A stretch of 64,000 nucleotides of DNA from an uncultured Synechococcaceae cyanobacterium (lineage in GTDB: Bacteria; Cyanobacteriota; Cyanobacteriia; PCC-6307; Cyanobiaceae), in assembly GCA_902572395.1 (NCBI GenBank), contig CACGFX010000001.1, positions 1-64,000 of the forward strand, written 5' to 3'. Position numbers and translations under genes: made by a program. Each line of letters starts with the position of its first letter. The stretch's first letter is position 1. This document shows positions 9,849-20,815 of this stretch, in pieces. The notes under the pieces are model-generated. The model saw only the letters and a program-made list of their open reading frames with translations, did not search any database and had not been told where the DNA came from.

Positions 9849-10643
9849 TCAAACATTACTTCGGAGGTTAACCAACTTAATTTCTTTATTAATTCCAAGC
9901 CAAAATTTTACTTTATTGGAAAACTCATCTTTTTCTGAAGTAACAAAAAATTTTACATTTTCGAGAGAAATACTCTCGTAGCAGTAAGTTTTTGGGATAG
10001 CAAAAGATTCATTAAATTTTTTTATTAATGCTACTGATGGATCAATAATTTTTATATTTGAATCTAATTTTTTTCTTAAAAAGTCATAAATTAAAGGATA
10101 GTGACTACATCCAAGTATTAATTCTTCAATATTTTTGTTTATTAGTGGTTTTAAGTAAAAGTCTGAAAGACTATTTAACTTATCAAGATTTAATTTTTCT
10201 TTTTCAATCTCTGATACAAATTCTGGACATTCTTGCTGAAATATTATCGTATTCTCTTTTTTAGCAATTATAGCTTTCTCGTAATACGATGATCGAACAG
10301 TTGTTTGTGTTGCTAGGACACCAATTATTTGTTTATCAACTATTTCCGATACTGAGTTTATAAGGTCAAAACAAGGAACCTTTAAATTATCTTTTAGAAT
10401 ATCAAGCGCACAAGCATTTGTAGTATTACAAGCAACTAAAAGTGCATCCAAATTCTTATCAACAAAAAAAGTACAAATCTCCTTTGCAATTAATCTTATC
10501 TCTTTAGAATTTTTGTTCCCAAAAGGTATTCTTTTTGTATCCGCCAAATAAAAAACTTCTACATCTTTACGTGTTTTTAGTAAAGAATTAAGAATAGTAA
10601 AACCACCTATTCCGCTATCAAATATACCTATTTTAAGTTTCAC
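9849..10643 (-). CDS. murI: Glutamate racemase
   Basis: 'IGIFDSGIGGFTIL', 'LLVACNTTNA', 'ILGCSHYPLI' motifs; GTG start in a 4-nt overlap with the upstream gene. Confidence 0.95.
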   Translation of the reverse strand: MKLKIGIFDSGIGGFTILNSLLKTRKDVEVFYLADTKRIPFGNKNSKEIRLIAKEICTFFVDKNLDALLVACNTTNACALDILKDNLKVPCFDLINSVSEIVDKQIIGVLATQTTVRSSYYEKAIIAKKENTIIFQQECPEFVSEIEKEKLNLDKLNSLSDFYLKPLINKNIEELILGCSHYPLIYDFLRKKLDSNIKIIDPSVALIKKFNESFAIPKTYCYESISLENVKFFVTSEKDEFSNKVKFWLGINKEIKLVNLRSNV

Positions 10644-11725
10644 CCTACATTTTCTAGATATTCGAGGATGCCTTTTGCAATTGCATAGGCTAATCTTTTT
10701 CGATGGGTAATTTTTTCTAATCTTCTTGCATCTAATCTTCCCGTTAAAAATCCAATTTCTACAAGGACTGCAGGCATCCTAGTATTTTTAATTACATAAA
10801 ATCGACCTTGTTTAACTCCTCGATCAGGACTACCAGGGGAAACTCTTAAAATTTGTTTTTGAATTCTTTTCGCGAGTAATCTTCCTCTCCACCCTCTGTA
10901 ATAAAAAGTTTCCAATCCATTTATGTCTCTTCTTTTACCTCTTGAGGCATTTGCATGAATACTTACAAAGATGTCTGCATCCGTATTATTAGCAATGGAA
11001 ACTCTTGGAGGTAAATCCAAATCAACGTCATTTGTTCTAGTCAACCTTACTTTGATACCTTTCTCAGAAAGTAATTTTTGAACTATTTTTGAAACCTCTA
11101 GAACAACATCAGTTTCTCTAATACCACCAATACCTATTGCTCCAGGATCAGGTCCTCCATGCCCTGGATCGATTACAACCTCAAACTTGTTTCGTTTTAC
11201 CTCTGGTAGTTTCAAGTAAACATAATTGTTTTTCTTCTTATGAATTAAATTTTGATTTGCTTTGATATTTCCTGTTTTCTTTTCAATTAAACCTTCACCA
11301 ATCTTTTTAAAAGAATATTTTGGGTTAAATAGTTTAATTCTCCATCTATTTTGATCTAAGCCAACCATTTGCCAAGTCAAAGGTTTCAAATAAGTCTCTT
11401 CCTTAAATTCAATTACTAGTCTTGTTTTACCCTTATCTGGTTTACCTAATCTAATTTCTTTTATAAGGCCATTACCTTTGATTATTCTGGGATTTTTTAA
11501 TTCTCCTGGAAAATCTACCCAGAATCTATCTCCCGATATTTGGTTAGCCTTCTGAAAGTATGCTTTTAAATTTGTATTTGATTTAGTTCTTAATTCTAAA
11601 ACCCCATTAGTATTTATAGCCCATGCCGCAAGAGCACTTGAAGACTTAACCGGAAGTATTGAAGAGTTTAAAAATAAAAAAACGGATAAATAACGAAAAA
11701 GTTTATTATCTAAAAACTTTATCAT
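10640..11725 (-). CDS. N-acetylmuramoyl-L-alanine amidase (AMIN plus Amidase_3)
   Basis: 'VVIDPGHGGPDPGAIG', 'SIHANAS', 'AVLVEIGFLTG' Amidase_3 motifs with an N-terminal AMIN-like region. Confidence 0.92.
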   Translation of the reverse strand: MIKFLDNKLFRYLSVFLFLNSSILPVKSSSALAAWAINTNGVLELRTKSNTNLKAYFQKANQISGDRFWVDFPGELKNPRIIKGNGLIKEIRLGKPDKGKTRLVIEFKEETYLKPLTWQMVGLDQNRWRIKLFNPKYSFKKIGEGLIEKKTGNIKANQNLIHKKKNNYVYLKLPEVKRNKFEVVIDPGHGGPDPGAIGIGGIRETDVVLEVSKIVQKLLSEKGIKVRLTRTNDVDLDLPPRVSIANNTDADIFVSIHANASRGKRRDINGLETFYYRGWRGRLLAKRIQKQILRVSPGSPDRGVKQGRFYVIKNTRMPAVLVEIGFLTGRLDARRLEKITHRKRLAYAIAKGILEYLENVG

Positions 11726-12552
11726 TAGTTTGAAAACAATTTGTTTTTTCTATGTTTAAGGCTTGGCATCTGCTCCCTAATTTTCTTAACTCTTTCTTTA
11801 TCAGCAGGTGCTATTGCAGCTCCCTGAGTTTTTCCGGCATCAGATAAAACTGTACCCCAAGGGTCAATTACCATTGCATGGCCATGACTTTGCCTTCTTC
11901 CATAATGAATCCCAGTTTGAGCTGGAGCGACAACATATGCTGTATTCTCTATTGCTCTTGCTTGTAATAGGATTTGCCAATGATCTTTCCCAGTAAATGC
12001 TGTAAAAGCTGCGGGAATCATAATTAGCTCTGCACCATTCGAAGACAAATATCTATAGAGTTCAGGAAATCTAACGTCGTAACAAATCGACAATCCTATT
12101 TTGCATAAGCCTGGGACATCTACAACAGGTGGATAATCTGCCCCAGATAAAATAGTGGCTGATTCCTTATATAAATTTCCATCTGGCAAATCAACATCAA
12201 ACAAATGAATCTTGTCGTATTTTGCCAAAATCTGTCCATCTTTCCCAAATAAGGCTGACCTATTAAAAGTATGACTATCATCACCAGCAGGGACAGGATA
12301 CCCTCCTCCTAAAAGAAATACTTGATATCTTTGTGACATAGTTTTTAGAAAATTTGCACACTTCTCTGACAACTCAGAAGCTAATCTAAGTTTTTCATCA
12401 TCTCCTCCTAAAAAAGCAAAATTCTCAGGCAATCCTATTAACTCAGCACCTCTTCTAGCAGCTAATTCAATCTGTTCTTCTGCTTCAATAAAATTTGCAT
12501 CAACATTTGAAGTACTCGTAATTTGCAATGCAGCTACCAAAAAATCAGTCAA
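11725..12552 (-). CDS. Carbon-nitrogen hydrolase (nitrilase superfamily)
   Basis: Catalytic E-K-C set: 'GLPENFAFLGG', 'KYDKIHLFDVD', 'GLSICYDVRFPELYR'. Confidence 0.92.
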   Translation of the reverse strand: MTDFLVAALQITSTSNVDANFIEAEEQIELAARRGAELIGLPENFAFLGGDDEKLRLASELSEKCANFLKTMSQRYQVFLLGGGYPVPAGDDSHTFNRSALFGKDGQILAKYDKIHLFDVDLPDGNLYKESATILSGADYPPVVDVPGLCKIGLSICYDVRFPELYRYLSSNGAELIMIPAAFTAFTGKDHWQILLQARAIENTAYVVAPAQTGIHYGRRQSHGHAMVIDPWGTVLSDAGKTQGAAIAPADKERVKKIREQMPSLKHRKNKLFSN

Positions 12553-12582
12553 GACTTTACTCCTATTGAACCAATTCGTAAA

Positions 12583-13317
12583 TCATGAGGCACGAATCAC
12601 ACCCCTTTCAACTTGTGCTGGAACAATTTCTAAGCAATCAAGTTCAGAACAACATCTAAAATCATCCTCATAATCTCCAAGACTTGTCAATCTTTTGCCA
12701 TGGGTTGCTGTTTTTAAACATTTCAAAATATCATTTTTCCAAAAATCCCAAAGTGCCAAAGCAGCTTGTAATTCGTCATTAAGAATATTAATTTCGAAAT
12801 TACAGTTCTGTTTTAGGTATGAGGCCAAAGCACCAGCAGCTAAAGAATCCTCAAGTGAATAGGAGCCTTCCCAACCACTCCCAAGTATTAAGACATTTTT
12901 ACTTTTTAATGTAATGATTTTTTCGGCAACTGCTTTCCTATTTGGGAGACCCATAGCAAATAAATGTTTAGCATTTTGAACTTTTTGCAATGATTTAGTC
13001 CCATTAGTCGTGCTCATAAATAATCTTTTACCATTAACAACTTTTTTTGTAACTGATAAAGGAGAATTCCCTAAATCAAAGCCCTCAATCTTCTTTCCGC
13101 CTCTCTCTCCAAGCATTAGTCTCTTTTCAGCTTGCCACTTACTTGCAGATTCTTTTAATAAATCTAAATCTGCAAAAACTTGTATTGAATCAGCTCCATT
13201 GTTTAAAGCCCATGAAATTGTGGTTGTAGCTCTTAATACATCAATGACTACGGCAATATCGGGACTTATTTCTGGAACATCCTTTGCAACGTGATAATAA
13301 GTAAGATTAATAATCAA
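12583..13317 (-). CDS. comB: 2-phosphosulfolactate phosphatase family protein
   Basis: 'VVIDVLRATTTISWALNNGA', 'MLGERGG', 'STTNGTKSL', 'LILGSGWEG' match the ComB family. Confidence 0.9.
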   Translation of the reverse strand: MIINLTYYHVAKDVPEISPDIAVVIDVLRATTTISWALNNGADSIQVFADLDLLKESASKWQAEKRLMLGERGGKKIEGFDLGNSPLSVTKKVVNGKRLFMSTTNGTKSLQKVQNAKHLFAMGLPNRKAVAEKIITLKSKNVLILGSGWEGSYSLEDSLAAGALASYLKQNCNFEINILNDELQAALALWDFWKNDILKCLKTATHGKRLTSLGDYEDDFRCCSELDCLEIVPAQVERGVIRAS

Positions 13318-13440
13318 ATCCTTTTTTCTGATTTTATTATAGAAAACAGTTACTTAATTTGATTATTATTTTTTTAAAACAAACTTATTGATAATATATA
13401 GCTAATTTGTTTTAACAGAAATCTTAATCAAGTATTTAAT

Positions 13441-14757
13441 TTGAAAATGAATAATATCCGCACAATAAAAGGTGGAATTAATTTAAAAGGAAAAGTAAAA
13501 GTCCCTGGAGATAAATCTATTTCTCATAGAGCTTTAATAATAGGTAGTATTGCTAAGGGTGAGACTACTATCGAGGGGTTTTTACATTCTGAAGATCCAC
13601 TTTCAACTGCTGATTGTCTTAGAAAATTAGGTGTGAAAATACCAGAAATAAAAAAAAATGAGCCTTTTACGATTTCAGGAGTTGGTCTTGATGGATTTAA
13701 AGAGCCCAAAGAAATTCTAAATTGTGGGAATTCGGGAACGACCATGAGATTATTGATGGGGTTACTTGCGGGTCAAGAAGGCAAGCATTTTATCTTAACA
13801 GGTGATATTTCTCTTAATGAAAGGCCAATGGGGAGAGTGGGCAAGCCATTATCCTTGATGGGTGGCAAAATTTTTGGTAGAGAAAAAGGAAACAAAGCTC
13901 CAATATCAATTGATGGGAATAAACTAAAAGGATGTGTTATTGGAACCCCTGTAGCGAGCGCTCAAGTAAAATCTGCAATCTTATTGGCAGGCCTCAAAGC
14001 TTCTGGAACCACTTCTGTTATTGAACCAGCATCTTCAAGAGATCATACTGAAAGAATGTTAAAAGCATTTGGAGCAGACATCAGTATCAGAGGAGAATTA
14101 GGAAGGAATGTAGTTATTAAGTCAAGGGGCGACTTAATTGGCCAGAGAATATTGATTCCTGGAGACATAAGCTCTGCTTCTTTTTGGATGATTGCTGCAT
14201 CTATTGTTCCAAATTCAGAGGTTTTAATTCAGAATGTTGGTTTAAATCCCACTAGAACAGGGATTTTAAATGTAATGGATTCAATGGGATGCAATTATGA
14301 GATTTTAGATAAATCGACTATTGCAGGTGAACCTATTGGATCGATTAAAGTAAAGACTTCAAATAATTTAAGATCATTCACTATTGAAGGAGATATTCTC
14401 CCAAAACTCTTAGATGAAATTCCTATCCTTACTGTGGCTGCCTGTTTTTGTAATGGAGTTTCTGAAATTAAGGATGCACAAGAATTAAGAGTTAAGGAGA
14501 CAGATCGATTAAAAGTCATGGCACGACAGTTAAAAAAATTTGGTGCTGAAATAACAGAAAAAGAGGATGGGTTAATTATTAATGGCCAATCAAAATTTCA
14601 TTCTGCGGAGGTAGACAGTGAGACAGATCATCGAGTAGCAATGAGTCTTGCTATTGCTTCACTTCTTGCCAAAGGCACCTCAAAAATCATGAGGGCAGAT
14701 GCAGCTAGCGTCTCGTATCCGACTTTTTGGGAAGAACTGGCCAAACTAACTAACTAG
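13441..14757 (+). CDS. aroA: 3-phosphoshikimate 1-carboxyvinyltransferase (EPSP synthase)
   Basis: '[13 protein letters not shown]', '[15 protein letters not shown]', 'LRVKETDRL' motifs; start may be ATG 13447 rather than TTG 13441. Confidence 0.97.
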   Translation: MKMNNIRTIKGGINLKGKVKVPGDKSISHRALIIGSIAKGETTIEGFLHSEDPLSTADCLRKLGVKIPEIKKNEPFTISGVGLDGFKEPKEILNCGNSGTTMRLLMGLLAGQEGKHFILTGDISLNERPMGRVGKPLSLMGGKIFGREKGNKAPISIDGNKLKGCVIGTPVASAQVKSAILLAGLKASGTTSVIEPASSRDHTERMLKAFGADISIRGELGRNVVIKSRGDLIGQRILIPGDISSASFWMIAASIVPNSEVLIQNVGLNPTRTGILNVMDSMGCNYEILDKSTIAGEPIGSIKVKTSNNLRSFTIEGDILPKLLDEIPILTVAACFCNGVSEIKDAQELRVKETDRLKVMARQLKKFGAEITEKEDGLIINGQSKFHSAEVDSETDHRVAMSLAIASLLAKGTSKIMRADAASVSYPTFWEELAKLTN

Positions 14758-14769
14758 GCTAAAGAATTT

Positions 14770-15675
14770 TTGTCTGAATTAATAGAAGTTTTAACTAAAG
14801 ATGGTACTTACTCTTTAAGAAGTCAGTTTTTTCAAGAGAACTTTCATAGTTTACTGGGCGCATTGGAGGAAACAAAATTAAAGTTTACCGATACTTCTAA
14901 TTTGAAAAGATTTAAGGGTAAATCTCTTAATGTTTTGGATATATGTTTTGGGTTAGGATACAATTCTGCTTCTTTATTAAATGAATTATTTAAACAAAAA
15001 TCTTATTTAAATTTGTATGCATTGGAGATTGATAAAAAACCTCTTGAATATTCGCTTAGAAATGAATCTTTCCTTAAATTGTGGGCTCCGAAAGTCAAAA
15101 CAATATTTGAATCACTGTATCGCAAAGATTACTTTGAGGATCAATTTTTTAAATGCAGCGTTTTATGGGGTGATGCTAGAGAAAAAATCAACATTATCCC
15201 TTCATCTGTTAAATTCGATCTGATTTATTTAGATGGTTTTTCTCCTCAAAAATGCCCGCAAGTATGGACAATTGAATTTTTATCTAAAGTCGCAGAAAAA
15301 CTTAATTCTCAGGGTTATTTAATAACTTATTCTTCTTCAGCGGCAGTAAGAAAAACTTTAAGAAGTCTTGGATTAGAAATTTTTACTATTAAGCCAAGTT
15401 TTAAAAACAGAAATTTTTGGAGTCAGGGAACTGTTGCTATAGAAAAATTTGATAAAAATAAATTCAAAACCAATTTAAATTTTGAAAAGTTATCGGTCAT
15501 GGAAGAGGAACATCTCTTAACTAAGGCGGGTATCCCTTACAGAGATCAAAATTTAAACTCAAGTAAAGACGATATTATTAAGCAAAGATTAAAGGAGCAA
15601 TTATTATCAAAATTAGTACCTACAAAAAAATGGAGAGAAAAGTGGGGAATGACGAAGTTGGCCATCAAGAGTTAA
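14770..15675 (+). CDS. MnmC-like tRNA (5-methylaminomethyl-2-thiouridine) methyltransferase-domain protein
   Basis: 'LNVLDICFGLGYNSASLL', 'FDLIYLDGFSPQKCPQVWT', 'YSSSAAVRKTL' are MnmC methyltransferase-domain motifs. Confidence 0.82.
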   Translation: MSELIEVLTKDGTYSLRSQFFQENFHSLLGALEETKLKFTDTSNLKRFKGKSLNVLDICFGLGYNSASLLNELFKQKSYLNLYALEIDKKPLEYSLRNESFLKLWAPKVKTIFESLYRKDYFEDQFFKCSVLWGDAREKINIIPSSVKFDLIYLDGFSPQKCPQVWTIEFLSKVAEKLNSQGYLITYSSSAAVRKTLRSLGLEIFTIKPSFKNRNFWSQGTVAIEKFDKNKFKTNLNFEKLSVMEEEHLLTKAGIPYRDQNLNSSKDDIIKQRLKEQLLSKLVPTKKWREKWGMTKLAIKS

Positions 15676-15699
15676 ATTTATAGATATATTCAAAAAAAT

Positions 15700-17049
15700 A
15701 TGTTAAGTGTTGCGATATTAGCTGCTGGAAAGGGCACTAGAATGGAAAGCTCAATACCAAAAGTTTTACATAAAATCTCTGGGAAAAGTCTTTTGCAAAG
15801 AGTGATTGATACCTGCATTGAATTAAATCCTGATCAAATTTTCGTAATTACAGGACACAAATCAAAAGAAGTACAAGAGTCGATACCAAAAAATAAAAAA
15901 ATCCAATTTGTCTTTCAAGAGCCTCAATTGGGGACTGGTCATGCTATCCAAGTACTTTGTAAAGAAGTAAAAAAACATTGTGGAAAACTTTTGATACTTA
16001 ACGGGGATGTGCCACTCATTAGGCCTAATACTCTAAAAAATCTTTTATGTTTACACGATTCAAAAAATGCTGATGTTTCTTTAATTACTACAAAAAAAAC
16101 AAATTCCCATGGATATGGCAGAGTTTTTTTAAATGGGGATTTTATAGAGAGAATTGTTGAAGAAAAAGATTGCAATAATCTAGAAAGAGAAAACCCATTA
16201 ATAAATGCAGGTATTTACTGTTTTAACTGGGGTAACTTGTCAGAAATAATTAATACTTTGCAAAGCAATAATAATCAAAAAGAAATTTACTTAACAGATA
16301 CAGTTTCTTTGCTAAAAAATTCCTTAAGCCTTGAGGTAGAGGATAATGGAGAGCTTCAAGGAATTAATAACAGAATTCAACTATCAGAATGCGAGGAAAG
16401 TATTCAGAATTTAATTAAAGAGAAGCATATGCTTAATGGTGTAACTTTTATAAATAAAGCAAGTTGTTCAATTAGTGAAGAAGCTGAAATTGGTAAGGAT
16501 GTAATTATTGAGGCTAATACACATATAAGAGGAAATACCAAAATAAATAGTTATTGCATTATCGGACCAAATACTTTTATTGAGAATTCTGAAGTTGGAT
16601 TAAGTTGTGAAATTTCAAACTCTACTGTTTATGCCTCTCAGATAATGGATTATATAAAAATTGGCCCTTACAGTCATATAAGACCTAATTCCAAAATATC
16701 TTCCTTTAGCAAAATAGGTAATTTTGTTGAAATCAAAAATAGTCAAATAGAGGAAGAATCAAAAGTAAACCATTTAAGTTACATTGGCGATTCTATTATT
16801 GGAAAATCTACAAATATTGGAGCAGGTACTATTACTGCAAATTTTGATGGTCAGAAAAAACATCAAACGAAAATTGGTAAAAATTCCAGTATTGGTGCAA
16901 ATACAGTTTTTGTAGCGCCAATAAATCTCGGGGAATCAGTTACAACTGGAGCTGGTTCAGTTATCACAAAAGACACCAAAGATAATTCATTAGCAATCTC
17001 AAGAACTAAGCAAATAAATATAGAAAATTGGGAAAGGAAGAAATCCTAA
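15700..17049 (+). CDS. glmU: Bifunctional UDP-GlcNAc pyrophosphorylase / GlcN-1-P acetyltransferase
   Basis: '[25 protein letters not shown]' plus C-terminal left-handed beta-helix hexapeptide repeats. Confidence 0.97.
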   Translation: MLSVAILAAGKGTRMESSIPKVLHKISGKSLLQRVIDTCIELNPDQIFVITGHKSKEVQESIPKNKKIQFVFQEPQLGTGHAIQVLCKEVKKHCGKLLILNGDVPLIRPNTLKNLLCLHDSKNADVSLITTKKTNSHGYGRVFLNGDFIERIVEEKDCNNLERENPLINAGIYCFNWGNLSEIINTLQSNNNQKEIYLTDTVSLLKNSLSLEVEDNGELQGINNRIQLSECEESIQNLIKEKHMLNGVTFINKASCSISEEAEIGKDVIIEANTHIRGNTKINSYCIIGPNTFIENSEVGLSCEISNSTVYASQIMDYIKIGPYSHIRPNSKISSFSKIGNFVEIKNSQIEEESKVNHLSYIGDSIIGKSTNIGAGTITANFDGQKKHQTKIGKNSSIGANTVFVAPINLGESVTTGAGSVITKDTKDNSLAISRTKQINIENWERKKS

Positions 17050-17050
17050 T

Positions 17051-18424
17051 CTAATTGATTAATTCAATAATTTTTTCAAGTTGCCAACATCTGCTCCCCT
17101 TTATAAGAATAGAATCACCTTTTTTTGTAGATTTGTTTATCTCTTTAGGTACATCTTTGATATTATTTAAAACTAAAAATTTTTTCTTATCTTTTAAATA
17201 ATTGGTATAAATTTTTTCATTTTTTTTATCGCAAATAAATAAACACTTTTCTATATCTGAATTATTTATTAAATTGAATATTTCTTTATGATATTTTTCA
17301 GATTCTGCTCCCAATTCTTGCATACTTCCAAATATGAAAAATTTATTTCTGGGTTTTTCAAGCAGGTTTTTAATACATGCTTTTACTGACTCTGGCGAAG
17401 CATTATATGATTCATCATATATTGTTGTTTTTACTGATTTAAGAACTTTATTCCTCCCACCTAAAATTGCAAAATCAAATTTATTAAAACTAGCAAAATC
17501 AATGCCTAGCTCTTTGGCAACTGCATAAGCAAATAAGAAATTCGAAGCATTGTGAAATCCCTCAAATGAAATTTCAAAGAAATTATCTTCAATTAAAATT
17601 GTTCTATTCGAAGGATTATAAAATCCTCGCAAATTATCATCTTTCTTGAAACTCTCCTTTTGATTTTCTATATTTAACAGTTTCACTTTTATAACTCTTC
17701 CTTTCCAAAATTCTTTTAAAGTTTTTTCTAGGAATGGATCATTTGCTGGAATTATTACAACTCCTTCAGGATTTAAGAACTTACTAATTTCACACTTCGC
17801 ATAAGTAATATTTTTTTTTGAACCTAACAATCCAATATGAGCTGTGCCAATGTTAGTAATAACTGCAATATCGGGTTCGCTATATTTTGATAAATTCTCG
17901 ATCTGTCCGAGACCTCTCATCCCCATCTCAAGAACTAAAGCTTTATCTTCTATATCCGTAGCAAGAATAGTAAGACCAACTCCAATCTCATTATTGAAAT
18001 TGGCATGTGATAATTTAATTCTTCCAAGTTTATTTAAAACTCCACCAATCATTTCTTTTGTTGTAGTTTTACCCACTGAACCTGTTATTGCGACAGTAGG
18101 GATATTTAATTTTTTTCTTTTTAGCAATGCTAATTTTTGAAATGCCACTAATGTGTCATTTACGACCCAATAAGGAAAATTACGAGGAAGTAATCTCTGC
18201 ATCCCTTTTTTAATTACTACTGATTTAACTCCTTTGTCTAATACATCTTGCAGAAAACTATGTCCATCAAAATTTTTACCCTTTATAGCTATAAAAAGAT
18301 CATTTTTTAATAAGGTTCTACTATCAATACTTATATTTTTAAAATTTAAAAAATCTCTTTCACCCTCGCTCAGATTTTTAATATCCCCCAAAACATTGTT
18401 TAATTCTGATAAAGAGAATTCCAT
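17051..18424 (-). CDS. murF: UDP-MurNAc-tripeptide--D-Ala-D-Ala ligase
   Basis: 'AITGSVGKTTTKEMI', 'DESYNASPESVKA', 'FGSMQELG' Mur ligase motifs. Confidence 0.95.
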   Translation of the reverse strand: MEFSLSELNNVLGDIKNLSEGERDFLNFKNISIDSRTLLKNDLFIAIKGKNFDGHSFLQDVLDKGVKSVVIKKGMQRLLPRNFPYWVVNDTLVAFQKLALLKRKKLNIPTVAITGSVGKTTTKEMIGGVLNKLGRIKLSHANFNNEIGVGLTILATDIEDKALVLEMGMRGLGQIENLSKYSEPDIAVITNIGTAHIGLLGSKKNITYAKCEISKFLNPEGVVIIPANDPFLEKTLKEFWKGRVIKVKLLNIENQKESFKKDDNLRGFYNPSNRTILIEDNFFEISFEGFHNASNFLFAYAVAKELGIDFASFNKFDFAILGGRNKVLKSVKTTIYDESYNASPESVKACIKNLLEKPRNKFFIFGSMQELGAESEKYHKEIFNLINNSDIEKCLFICDKKNEKIYTNYLKDKKKFLVLNNIKDVPKEINKSTKKGDSILIKGSRCWQLEKIIELIN

Positions 18425-18436
18425 TAAAAAATTAAG

Positions 18437-19888
18437 TCATACTTTTTTTAAAGATGGATCAGCAGATTGTCCGTAAGAGAATTTTTCAACTTCAGCAAAA
18501 TCTGGAGATGGTTCTTTTATCCCACAAACATCTTTGTACATAATTTCGTATTCGAGTGCGGATCTTTGCCAACTAAACTCTTGGCTCATTGCTCTTTTCT
18601 GCAATAATTCCCAACTATCTTTATGCCTAAAGGCCTCCCAAGACCTTACTAAAGATGTATAAAAATCTATAGGTTCAAAGCGATCGAAGCAAAAACCAGT
18701 GCCACTATTATTTTCTGGATCATGAGGTAAAACTGTATCAACTAAACCTCCTACTCGCCTTACTATTGGAATTGAACCATATCTCATAGCAAGTAGTTGA
18801 CTAATACCACAAGGTTCAAATCTACTTGGCATTAAAAATGCATCAGAGCCACCATATATAAGTCTTGATAAAGAATCATCATAGGTAAGAAATACAGAAA
18901 ATCTTCCTGGGTAATCTAATGCAAGTTGCCATAATCCTGACTCTAAATATCTATCTCCAGTCCCTAAAACAACAATTTGCGAATCTGTATATGCTAAAAG
19001 TCTTCTTGAAACTTGTAGAAGTAAGTCAACCCCTTTCTGATCAACTAACCTACTGACCATACCTAAAAGATATTTTTTAGGATTAACTTCGAGACCCATC
19101 TCTCTCTGCAGAACTTTCTTATTTTCTAGCCTATTTTCTAAATTATTAATACTAAATTTTGCAGGTAAAACTGAATCTTTGGCTGGATTCCATTCATCAA
19201 GATCTATGCCATTGAGAATTCCCCTTAATTTACCTGAAATGTAATTAAGTAATCCTTCAAGGCTTTCCCCGTATTCATGGGTTTTAATTTCATCTGCATA
19301 AGTAGGAGAAACAGCATTTACCCTATCTGCATACAACATTGCCGCAGCCATTGTGTGATCTCCATGCATATACCAAGGACACCAAGTCATTTTTTCAAGT
19401 TTCCACCTCCAAGGGCCTTGGTATTTCAAATTATGAATGGTGAATACAGTACTAATTTCGGGGTCTTGATGCATCCACACAGGGATCATTCCAGTGTGCC
19501 AATCATGGCAATGAAGAACTTGAGGTTTCCAACAATTCCAGGCAAATTCTGCAGTGGCACTCGCAAAAAAGGTAAAGCGCCAGTCCTCATTTTCGCCTCC
19601 ATATATTTGGTCAGAGTCAAATGTAGGATGACCCACTAGGTAAATCACATAATTATGAATCGGATGTTTTGCTTCGTATACGGCGAAATCAGTTCCCATT
19701 GTATTTGCTCTAAAGATTGGCTCATTCGATATATCTAAAAGACTCCACAATTTTCCATATCCTGGAATTATTACCCTTACATCGTGACCAAGTTTTATCA
19801 AAGATGGAGGTAACGAACCAACCACATCTCCCATACCTCCAACTTTGATCATTGGCGCACATTCTGCAGCTGCAAGAAGAATTCTCAT
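18437..19888 (-). CDS. glgA: Glycogen synthase
   Basis: '[27 protein letters not shown]' GT5 signature; '[18 protein letters not shown]'. Confidence 0.97.
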   Translation of the reverse strand: MRILLAAAECAPMIKVGGMGDVVGSLPPSLIKLGHDVRVIIPGYGKLWSLLDISNEPIFRANTMGTDFAVYEAKHPIHNYVIYLVGHPTFDSDQIYGGENEDWRFTFFASATAEFAWNCWKPQVLHCHDWHTGMIPVWMHQDPEISTVFTIHNLKYQGPWRWKLEKMTWCPWYMHGDHTMAAAMLYADRVNAVSPTYADEIKTHEYGESLEGLLNYISGKLRGILNGIDLDEWNPAKDSVLPAKFSINNLENRLENKKVLQREMGLEVNPKKYLLGMVSRLVDQKGVDLLLQVSRRLLAYTDSQIVVLGTGDRYLESGLWQLALDYPGRFSVFLTYDDSLSRLIYGGSDAFLMPSRFEPCGISQLLAMRYGSIPIVRRVGGLVDTVLPHDPENNSGTGFCFDRFEPIDFYTSLVRSWEAFRHKDSWELLQKRAMSQEFSWQRSALEYEIMYKDVCGIKEPSPDFAEVEKFSYGQSADPSLKKV

Positions 19889-19922
19889 TGATAATTATTT
19901 AAAAGTTCTTTTGAAAAATAAA

Positions 19923-20780
19923 CTAGGGTGTCCACTTATAATCAGAAAAGTCTGGTGGACGCTTTTCAAGAAAGGCATCTCTACCTTCTTGAGCTTCTTC
20001 AGTCGCATAGAATAATTGAGTTGCGTATCCAGATAATTCTTGAATACCCGCAATCCCATCATTCTCCGCATTGAATGAAGCTTTGAGGATACGAATAGCA
20101 GTTGGACTATTTCGTAAAATCTCTCTTGCCCAGATTACACCCTCAGCTTCTAATTCTTCAATCTTTGTAATTGCATTTATCAAGCCCATCTTAAGAGCTT
20201 CCTTGGAATTATATTTTCTACATAAAAACCAAATTTCTTTTGCTTTTCTTTGACCAACAAGTCTTGCCAAATAACTAGATCCAAAACCGGCATCAAAACT
20301 ACCAACTCTTGGACCTGTTTGACCAAATATTGCATTTTCAGATGCGATACTGAGATCGCAAATTAAATGAAGTACCTGGCCTCCTCCAATTGCAAAACCA
20401 GGAACTAAGGCAATAACCACTTTAGGCAAACTTCTTATTAATCTTTGAAGTGCAAGTACATTTAATCTCTGCTTCCCTTCATCATTTTTATATCCATTTT
20501 CACCTCTTACACTCTGATCACCTCCAGAGCAAAAAGAATAAATACCTTTCTTGTCAGGTCCCGCCCCTGTAAAGAGAACTACACCAATAGTTTCATCATT
20601 TCTTACGATATTAAATGCGTTAATGAGTTCATCTACGGTTTGTGGCCTAAATGCATTTCTTTTTTCAGGCCGATTAATTGCAATTCTCGCAATACCCTCA
20701 TCTGATTTATGAAACAATATATCTTCATAAGATTTGTATTCTGACCAATTTAAAGTTGTTTTACCGGGTAATACTTGCAT
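19923..20780 (-). CDS. menB: 1,4-dihydroxy-2-naphthoyl-CoA synthase
   Basis: Crotonase fold: '[15 protein letters not shown]', '[10 protein letters not shown]', C-terminal '[14 protein letters not shown]'. Confidence 0.95.
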   Translation of the reverse strand: MQVLPGKTTLNWSEYKSYEDILFHKSDEGIARIAINRPEKRNAFRPQTVDELINAFNIVRNDETIGVVLFTGAGPDKKGIYSFCSGGDQSVRGENGYKNDEGKQRLNVLALQRLIRSLPKVVIALVPGFAIGGGQVLHLICDLSIASENAIFGQTGPRVGSFDAGFGSSYLARLVGQRKAKEIWFLCRKYNSKEALKMGLINAITKIEELEAEGVIWAREILRNSPTAIRILKASFNAENDGIAGIQELSGYATQLFYATEEAQEGRDAFLEKRPPDFSDYKWTP

Positions 20781-20815
20781 GAAACCTAATTATTCAAAAA
20801 TAGAAAATGATAAAT

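Noticed and set aside
19277-19639. 120-aa plus-strand ORF
   Set aside because: Antisense to glgA, whose motifs are clear; no independent evidence of coding.
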